Below, one piece after another: positions 1 through 3,742 of a stretch of DNA of 11,670 nucleotides (position 1 is the stretch's first letter; every line of letters begins with the position of its first letter). A program made the position numbers and the translations under genes. The DNA is from Ktedonobacter racemifer (lineage in GTDB: Bacteria > Chloroflexota > DTOL01 > JACQYG01): the NCBI GenBank assembly GCA_020723545.1, contig DYIS01000007.1, positions 1-11,670 of the forward strand, in the 5' to 3' direction. The notes under the pieces are model-generated. The model made no database searches. It saw only the letters and a program-made list of their open reading frames with translations, and had not been told where the DNA came from.

Positions 1-182
1 TGAAAATCCACTATACTACTGTCAGTGATCACAAAGGGGACGGCGGTTAAACAATGATGTTTCAAGACCTGACCCTACTACCTTGAATTGAGGGTTGACG
101 CTGCGAGACCCGCGCGGCGGCTTATGCGCAGGCCGTCAGGCGGCGGCCGGACGATGAGTAATTCCGCAGGAGAACTATTTGG

Positions 183-191
183 TGGTATAAT
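183..191 (+). promoter_or_regulatory. Extended -10 promoter of the toxin-antitoxin operon
   Basis: The bases read TGG followed by TATAAT, a perfect extended -10 element (TGnTATAAT). No good -35 box lies 16-18 bases upstream (the region near 162-167 reads TTCCGC), which is tolerated when the extended -10 is present. Transcription would begin near 198, giving a 5' leader of about 26 bases before the ATG at 225. Confidence 0.6.
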
Positions 192-212
192 ATATGATAG
201 TTACAGAGAGTG

Positions 213-224
213 AGGTAGCTACCT
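213..224. promoter_or_regulatory. 12-bp perfect palindrome over the RBS, candidate operator
   Basis: AGGTAGCTACCT is a perfect palindrome that ends one base before the antitoxin ATG at 225. It contains most of the likely Shine-Dalgarno bases (GAGG at 212-215). It lies about 15 bases downstream of the predicted transcription start. Antitoxins commonly bind palindromes near their own promoter, so this is a reasonable operator candidate. It could also form an RNA structure that masks the ribosome binding site. Binding is inferred. Confidence 0.45.
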
Positions 225-539
225 ATGTCTGTCGTCGAAACACGGTACGAGCACGTTGTCCTCAACGAGGCGAAAGTCCCGATCATTGCCGGGACAACCA
301 TGAAGGTGGTCGAGCTCGTCTTGGGAAAAATTGCCTACGGTTGGAGTCCAGAGGAGCTACACTTCCAACATCCTTACTTGACGTTGGGGCAGATATACGC
401 CGCTTTAGCTTACTACTGGGATCATCAGGAAGAGCTTGATCGGGACATTGAGCGGCGGCTTGAGTTTGTAGATCAGGTTCAGCGTGCGGTGGGGCCTTCG
501 CCACTCGTGGCTCGACTAAAGGCCAAAGGGTTGATCTAA
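225..539 (+). CDS. DUF433 family antitoxin
   Basis: A 104-residue protein with a DUF433 core at roughly residues 18-70. It shows the family pattern of a PIIAGTTMKV strand and turn, then a SPEEL helix, then HPYLTLGQIYAALAYYWDHQEELD. DUF433 proteins are small winged-helix-like proteins, usually encoded just upstream of a DUF5615 PIN-like protein and predicted to be its antitoxin. The ATG at 225 is chosen because GAGG sits nine bases upstream and because an extended -10 promoter precedes it. The stop overlaps the start of the next gene by one base (TAATG), so the pair is translationally coupled. The last 35 residues are charged and probably bind the toxin (inferred). Regulation is likely autorepression through the palindrome at 213-224. 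Family assignment is firm; antitoxin function rests on the pairing. Confidence 0.85.
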   Translation: MSVVETRYEHVVLNEAKVPIIAGTTMKVVELVLGKIAYGWSPEELHFQHPYLTLGQIYAALAYYWDHQEELDRDIERRLEFVDQVQRAVGPSPLVARLKAKGLI

Positions 540-886
540 TGGCGATCGCGCTCTATATGGATCAACACGTGCCGCGTGCTATCACGGTCGGGCTTCGCTT
601 GCGTGGGGTAGACGTGATCACAGTCTATGAAGACGGCGCGAGTGACATGGACGACCCGGGATTACTTGATCGGGCTGGTGAATTGGGGCGCGTGCTTTTC
701 ACTCAAGATGATGACCTTCTTGCCGAGGCCACTCGACGACAGAGAGAAGGCATTCCCTTTCGTGGTGTGATCTACGCTTACCAACTGCGTGTTTTCATCG
801 GAACTTGCATCCACGACCTGGAAATCATTGCGAAGGCCGGAGAACCTGAGGACTTGCTCAATCGAGTGCAATTCTTACCACTCTGA
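539..886 (+). CDS. DUF5615 PIN-like toxin
   Basis: A 115-residue protein matching the DUF5615 PIN-like fold. It has an N-terminal strand with an acidic residue (LYMDQHVPRA, Asp8), a central acidic patch (SDMDDPGLLD, Asp36/38/39) and the TQDDDLL motif (Asp57-59). The last corresponds to the T-x-D-x-D metal-binding motif of PIN-like nucleases. These acidic positions suggest a metal-dependent RNase that the upstream DUF433 protein would inhibit. The ATG overlaps the antitoxin stop by one base, and no separate ribosome binding site is needed. All expected acidic positions are present and the length is normal, so the gene looks intact. RNase activity is inferred from family membership. A decayed attC-like repeat lies 85 bases downstream. 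Confidence 0.8.
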   Translation: MAIALYMDQHVPRAITVGLRLRGVDVITVYEDGASDMDDPGLLDRAGELGRVLFTQDDDLLAEATRRQREGIPFRGVIYAYQLRVFIGTCIHDLEIIAKAGEPEDLLNRVQFLPL

Positions 887-941
887 TGGCACTGCTCTCC
901 CCTTGTGGTTTCACGCCACCAGGCATTCGGCTGCATTAGGT

Positions 942-957
942 AAGTTGGCGTCAACTT
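942..957. other. Short hairpin downstream of the toxin gene
   Basis: AAGTTG (942-947) and CAACTT (952-957) pair perfectly around a four-base loop, 55 bases after the toxin stop. No run of T follows, so it is not a classical intrinsic terminator, but it could slow polymerase or protect the transcript end. Confidence 0.3.
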
Positions 958-971
958 TGGGGCAAATCGCC

Positions 972-1025
972 GCCTAACACCTTTTGCAGCCGACCGCCTA
1001 CGCTCGGTTTTTAGTGGGCTTAGGC
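972..1025. repeat. Imperfect inverted repeat resembling a decayed attC site
   Basis: GCCTAAC at 972-978 fits the attC R-box form RYYYAAC. Its partner CTTAGGC at 1019-1025 pairs at six of seven positions, but the invariant G of GTTRRRY is C here. An inner stem (ACCG 993-996 with CGGT 1005-1008) and a GCAGCCGAC segment resemble attC L-boxes. The total is 54 bases, slightly shorter than typical attC. The position just behind a toxin-antitoxin pair is where a gene-cassette recombination site would sit. No integrase is visible. The loss of the conserved G argues that it is inactive or a coincidence. Confidence 0.3.
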
Positions 1026-1096
1026 TTGCTGGCGAGGTTACTCTTAGGTCAAGTCACCTTGTCCATCTGGGGCGGCGGCTGAGCTTGGCCGTTCTG

Positions 1097-1108
1097 GGGA
1101 CACAATAC
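1097..1108 (+). repeat. Left inverted end of the RAYT element
   Basis: GGGACACAATAC lies 11 bases beyond the stop codon of the RAYT relic (minus strand). It pairs with 1730-1741 in inverted orientation with one mismatch. From memory, similar GGGGACAC-ATACTTA strings flank many RAYT genes; this was not checked. Confidence 0.5.
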
Positions 1109-1355
1109 TTATCTCTCTTCATTCGTATCTTAATTGCTTTGGCCCGGGTTTTTGCGGTCTTAATATGCGACCAGGCCTCTTTTGGAGAGTGCCGACAAGA
1201 TCTTCGCTTCCTAGAGGCCAGCCCGTCCGAGTGTGCCTTGAGATCATCTCCATTTCTGCATCTCTTACGCCCATACTGAGAAAATCTTGCCAATCTCCGA
1301 CAATCTCAAGCATCGGCCTTACCTTGACCAACAAGCCATCTCTACCCCGGATATG

Positions 1356-1385
1356 AGTAGGGGCGCAGCATGCTGCGCCCCTGCT
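1356..1385. repeat. REP-like palindrome inside the RAYT relic
   Basis: Bases 1359-1382 are a perfect 24-bp palindrome centred on GCAGCATGCTGC. The stem extends through one G-T wobble to 1356-1385. In the reading of the RAYT relic it separates the PW position from the HIRGRDGLLV block, where intact relatives have only a few residues. It therefore looks inserted. GC-rich perfect palindromes of this sort are typical of REP elements. There is no T run, so a terminator role is unlikely. Confidence 0.7.
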
Positions 1386-1503
1386 ACCATGGGTAGGCCC
1401 AGGCAACCCTTACCAAACCAATCCCCCTCGAACCGGGCTAAGCTCTATGTGGCGCACTGGGGTCAGTAGATAATCTTTGTCTAAGGGGTATGAGGCAAAT
1501 CTG

Positions 1504-1529
1504 GGACTGCAGCCTTAAGGCTGCAGTCC
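1504..1529. repeat. 26-bp perfect palindrome interrupting the RAYT relic
   Basis: A perfect inverted repeat centred on CCTTAAGG (1513-1520), with arms reading GGACTGCAGCCTT. It sits exactly between the QVAVYF and CLIP pieces of the RAYT relic (family form VWAYCLMP). Its central TTAA supplies the premature stop of the N-terminal piece. This is consistent with insertion of a REP-like unit into the transposase gene, with at most a few codons lost at the junction. Confidence 0.75.
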
Positions 1530-1729
1530 AAAATAAACCGCAACTTGACACCGGTCACACCATTCCGCCATTAGCTCTAAGCAGCCCCGATAGTCTTCCT
1601 CCCTAAAGAACACCGGTTGCTGTCGGTTTTCTCGCTGTGTGACATGAGGGGAAATGCCAGATGCTATAACCCTGGCTAATTGTGCCAGATTAACCATTAT
1701 ACCCAAAATAGACCAAAGCCAATAGTTGT

Positions 1730-1741
1730 GTATCGTGTCCC
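1730..1741 (-). repeat. Right inverted end of the RAYT element
   Basis: GTATCGTGTCCC is the reverse complement of the left end at 1097-1108 with one mismatch. It lies 32 bases upstream of the RAYT start codon, on the outer side of the gene. Confidence 0.5.
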
Positions 1742-1797
1742 TGAATTTAACAAGGATATAACAGAATGGGCAAGTAAATGTCAATAAGCGGGGCCTA

Positions 1798-1815
1798 ATC
1801 TAAGTCGACTTAGAT
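1798..1815. repeat. 18-bp perfect palindrome
   Basis: ATCTAAGTCGACTTAGAT is a perfect palindrome about 55 bases outside the right end of the RAYT element. It differs in sequence from the two palindromes inside the element. It may be an operator or another small palindromic repeat; nothing nearby decides which. Confidence 0.5.
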
Positions 1816-1891
1816 AACGCGCACCGTTCCAGGCCCTGGCGCTTATGCTGCCACCCCTGTCGTATGCCAGAAAAACAAATAGCAGGAAGCA

Positions 1892-1919
1892 GAGGACAGG
1901 GAGCCGCTAGCTGCTATCT
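1892..1919 (+). repeat. Dispersed inverted repeat, left copy
   Basis: This 28-base stretch, containing GGAGCCGCTAGCTGCTATC, matches the reverse complement of 6357-6384 in 25 of 28 positions. The two copies bracket the three-gene operon at 2140-6327. Neighbouring bases to about 1945 are the same type of low-complexity CTATC/CAGC text. Confidence 0.65.
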
Positions 1920-2049
1920 GCCATCAGCTATCAGCCATTGGCCATATATAGTGGCGTAGCGTTAAGGCAAATGCTCACTGGTAATTTTCGCCTCAATTTG
2001 CTATATTATGCGGGCCTCCGCTGGCAGTTAACGAGCAACTATAGATTTC

Positions 2050-2080
2050 ACGGATTAGTTCCCCAATCTGGGTGATCCGT
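2050..2080 (+). other. Possible leader hairpin upstream of the GTPase operon
   Basis: ACGGAT (2050-2055) pairs with ATCCGT (2075-2080), and inside it CCC (2062-2064) pairs with GGG (2070-2072). It lies about 60 bases before the start codon. It could be a 5' leader structure, but the inner helix is short and no known riboswitch is recognised. Confidence 0.25.
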
Positions 2081-2128
2081 AGCAGAGTCGTTCGGGGATG
2101 GCTTGCGCCACGGGAATGAGCTAGACCT

Positions 2129-2136
2129 GGGAGGTG
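2129..2136 (+). promoter_or_regulatory. Ribosome binding site fixing a TTG start
   Basis: GGGAGGTG ends three bases before the TTG at 2140 (five bases from GGAGG). The first in-frame ATG, at 2161, has no Shine-Dalgarno sequence before it, so the TTG is preferred. Confidence 0.65.
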
Positions 2137-2139
2137 TAA

Positions 2140-3180
2140 TTGCCGAAGATCCCTACGGTCATGCAGGAGATCCGCTCACTGCTCAACTCCCTGGATTGGG
2201 AGACCATGCGGGACGAGATCAGCCGGGAGGCCGAGGCCAAGGTGGTCATCATTGGCCCGGTGAACTCGGGAAAGTCCACCCTGTTTAATCTGCTGCAAGG
2301 GCAAGAGGTCTCCCGGGTGTCGGCCCTGCCGGGCACCACCAGGGAGCTGGTGACGGAGGAGTTGGGCCCTATCACTCTCATCGACACCCCAGGCTTTGGT
2401 GAGGTCAGCGGCGTAGAGCGGGCCCAGATCGCCCTGTCGGGCGTGGAGCGGGCTACAGTGGTGGTTTTACTCTTGGACGCAGCGGCAGGCATTCGCCAGG
2501 CCGACTTCTCTTTGTTTCAACAGGTACATCTCACCGGTAAGCCGGTCATCGTGGCCTTGAACAAGATCGACCTGGTGAAGCGCGATCTGGCTCTCATCCG
2601 CGATGACCTGGCGCACAAGCTGGGCGTGCCGGTGGTCCCCATTTGCGCCCGGAACGGCCGCAACGTGGCGACCATGCTGATGCCCCGGGTGGTGGACGCC
2701 CACCCTCCCCTGGCCGTGGCCCTTGGGCGCGAACTCCCGGCATATCGCCGCCAGGCAGCCCACCGGGCTATCCGCAACGCCGTGGGCACCAGCGCCCTGG
2801 TGGGGGCCGAGCCCATCCCCGGCGTCGACATTCCCTTTCTCATCGCCAACCAGGTGCGCCTGGTGCTGAGGATAGCCGCTATCTACGGCGAGCCCATGAC
2901 CGCTGACCATGCCCGGGAGCTGGTAGCTACCATCGCCACCGGGGTTTTCCTGCGCTACCTGGCTCAAGCGGCGGCCAAGGCCCTGCCGGGGCCGGGGTGG
3001 GCGATCTCCGGGGGCATCGCCGCGGCCGGGACCTGGGCCATTGGCCAGGTGGCGGTGGAATACTTCGAGAGCGGGAAACAACTCTCACCGGCACAACTGC
3101 AGTCCCTCTACCGGCGACTGACCAGGAAAGGAGAGGCAGTGCTGCCGGGACCTGGCCTGGAGGGTAGAGGAGATGCCTGA
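2140..3180 (+). CDS. Era/EngA-like GTPase with DUF697 C-terminal domain
   Basis: A 346-residue protein in two parts. Residues about 32-190 are a TRAFAC-class small GTPase domain. It has a P-loop GPVNSGKST (39-47), a PGTTRE switch I with the G2 threonine (64-69), DTPG (82-85), NKID (141-144) and a weak G5 at CARNG (169-173). Residues about 205-325 match DUF697, a mostly helical domain with two hydrophobic stretches (217-250 and 262-302) that usually confers membrane association. A TTG start with a strong GGGAGGTG site is used. The stop overlaps the next gene by eight bases. The GTPase probably binds and hydrolyses GTP at the inner face of the membrane; its target is unknown. The overlap and the third gene's membrane protein suggest a membrane-linked switch (inference). 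All nucleotide-binding motifs look intact. Confidence 0.85.
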   Translation: MPKIPTVMQEIRSLLNSLDWETMRDEISREAEAKVVIIGPVNSGKSTLFNLLQGQEVSRVSALPGTTRELVTEELGPITLIDTPGFGEVSGVERAQIALSGVERATVVVLLLDAAAGIRQADFSLFQQVHLTGKPVIVALNKIDLVKRDLALIRDDLAHKLGVPVVPICARNGRNVATMLMPRVVDAHPPLAVALGRELPAYRRQAAHRAIRNAVGTSALVGAEPIPGVDIPFLIANQVRLVLRIAAIYGEPMTADHARELVATIATGVFLRYLAQAAAKALPGPGWAISGGIAAAGTWAIGQVAVEYFESGKQLSPAQLQSLYRRLTRKGEAVLPGPGLEGRGDA

Positions 3181-3742
3181 GATCAGGGTGGAAACCGTGT
3201 ACTTCGCGGAGGCCGGGGCTGCCAACACCCAGCGGACCTTCGAGATCGCCAGGAACCGGGCCCAGGAGTTGGAGATCGAGACTATCCTGGTGGCCACGAC
3301 TAAGGGCGATACGGGGGCCGCGGCGGCCCGGTATTTTACCGGGTTTGACCTGGTGGTGGTGACGCATTCCACGGGCTTCCGAGGACCGAACACCCAGGAG
3401 CTGACCGCGGAGAGCCGCCGGGAGATCCTGGCCCACGGTGCCACCATCTTAACTGCTACCCATGCCTTTGGCGGCGTGGGCCGGGCGGTGCGGCGCCGGC
3501 TCAATACCTATCAAACTGAGGAGATCATCGCCTTCACGCTGCGGGTGCTGGGTGAGGGATTGAAGGTGGCCTGCGAGATGGCCCTCATGGCAGCGGATGC
3601 CGGGCTGGCGCGCACCGATGAGGAGGTCATCGCCATCGCCGGTACTGGGCGGGGCGCCGACACCGCGGTGGTGCTCCAGCCCGCTCACGCCCAGGATTTC
3701 TTCAACTTGAGGGTGAAAGAGATCCTCTGTAAGCCGCGGTGA
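3173..3742 (+). CDS. Stand-alone pyruvate kinase C-terminal-domain-like protein (COG1751 type)
   Basis: A 189-residue protein corresponding to only the C-terminal alpha/beta domain of pyruvate kinase, without the catalytic barrel. It shows the conserved order seen in the COG1751 family: GAANTQRTFEIARNRAQEL (15-33), VVVTHSTGFRGPN, a THAFGGVGRA loop, GEGLKVACEM, AIAGTGRGADTAVVLQPAHA (154-173) and the closing FFNLRVKEILCKPR. The equivalent domain in pyruvate kinase holds allosteric effector sites, so this could be a small-molecule binding or sensor protein; no reaction is established. The ATG at 3173 has GGAGGG eight bases upstream and overlaps the GTPase stop by eight bases. The stop overlaps the next gene's GTG by three bases. 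Length is complete for the family. Family assignment is confident; function is unknown. Confidence 0.8.
   Translation: MPEIRVETVYFAEAGAANTQRTFEIARNRAQELEIETILVATTKGDTGAAAARYFTGFDLVVVTHSTGFRGPNTQELTAESRREILAHGATILTATHAFGGVGRAVRRRLNTYQTEEIIAFTLRVLGEGLKVACEMALMAADAGLARTDEEVIAIAGTGRGADTAVVLQPAHAQDFFNLRVKEILCKPR

Larger units (their letters stand above)
1119..1697 (-). pseudogene. RAYT (REP-associated tyrosine transposase), broken relic
   Basis: Read on the minus strand, an ATG at 1695-1697 opens the typical RAYT N-terminus (LARVIASG, HVTQRENRQQ, EEDYRGCLELMAEWCDRC), which runs to a stop at 1515-1517 inside a palindrome. Beyond the palindrome the protein resumes as CLIP (1486-1497; family form YCLMP). 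The following NHVHL metal-binding HUH segment and some 60 residues are missing. It resumes again as RHIELSPVRGGLV (1416-1454; family form RYVELNPVRAGLV) and then stops. A second palindrome follows. Next comes the C-terminus GLLVKVRPMLEIVGDWQDFL to RILRPQKPGPKQ, ending at 1119. The Tyr expected in the YxxxNP motif, probably the catalytic one, reads His. Family members have roughly 200-240 residues. Non-functional; family assignment is strong because three separate family blocks appear in order. Confidence 0.8.
1091..1748 (-). mobile_element. Degenerate RAYT-derived element bounded by inverted repeats
   Basis: A minus-strand RAYT relic (1119-1697) lies between a left end GGGACACAATAC (1097-1108) and a right end GTATCGTGTCCC (1730-1741). 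The right end, reverse-complemented, matches the left in 11 of 12 positions. Two long palindromes (1356-1385 and 1504-1529) lie inside the relic. RAYT genes are known to be flanked by REP-type inverted sequences, so the end repeats and the relic make one consistent unit of about 660 bases. The element is dead: its transposase carries stops, a deletion and a likely catalytic change. The exact outer boundaries are uncertain. Confidence 0.6.
1749..2139. other. Non-coding stretch between the RAYT element and the GTPase operon
   Basis: No convincing gene is seen. The stretch holds an 18-bp palindrome (1798-1815), a dispersed-repeat arm (1892-1919) followed by degenerate CAGCTATCAGCC-like text to about 1945, and a TATATT at 2002-2007 that could be a -10 box but lacks a good -35. 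It also holds a possible leader hairpin (2050-2080) and the ribosome binding site at 2129-2136. The base composition is clearly more AT-rich than the operon that follows. Confidence 0.6.

Noticed and set aside
46..52. GTTAAAC, matching the attC core GTTRRRY, upstream of the toxin-antitoxin operon
   Set aside because: No RYYYAAC partner is visible in the window upstream, and a seven-base degenerate match is expected by chance.
1515..1784. An 89-residue minus-strand hypothetical gene
   Set aside because: Residues 30 onward are the N-terminus of a RAYT transposase cut by a palindrome; the first 29 residues extend upstream of its natural ATG.
2467..3504. Long minus-strand ORFs opposite the GTPase and COG1751 genes
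   Set aside because: They lie fully inside confidently identified genes and have the skewed composition of antisense frames in GC-rich DNA, with no family motif.
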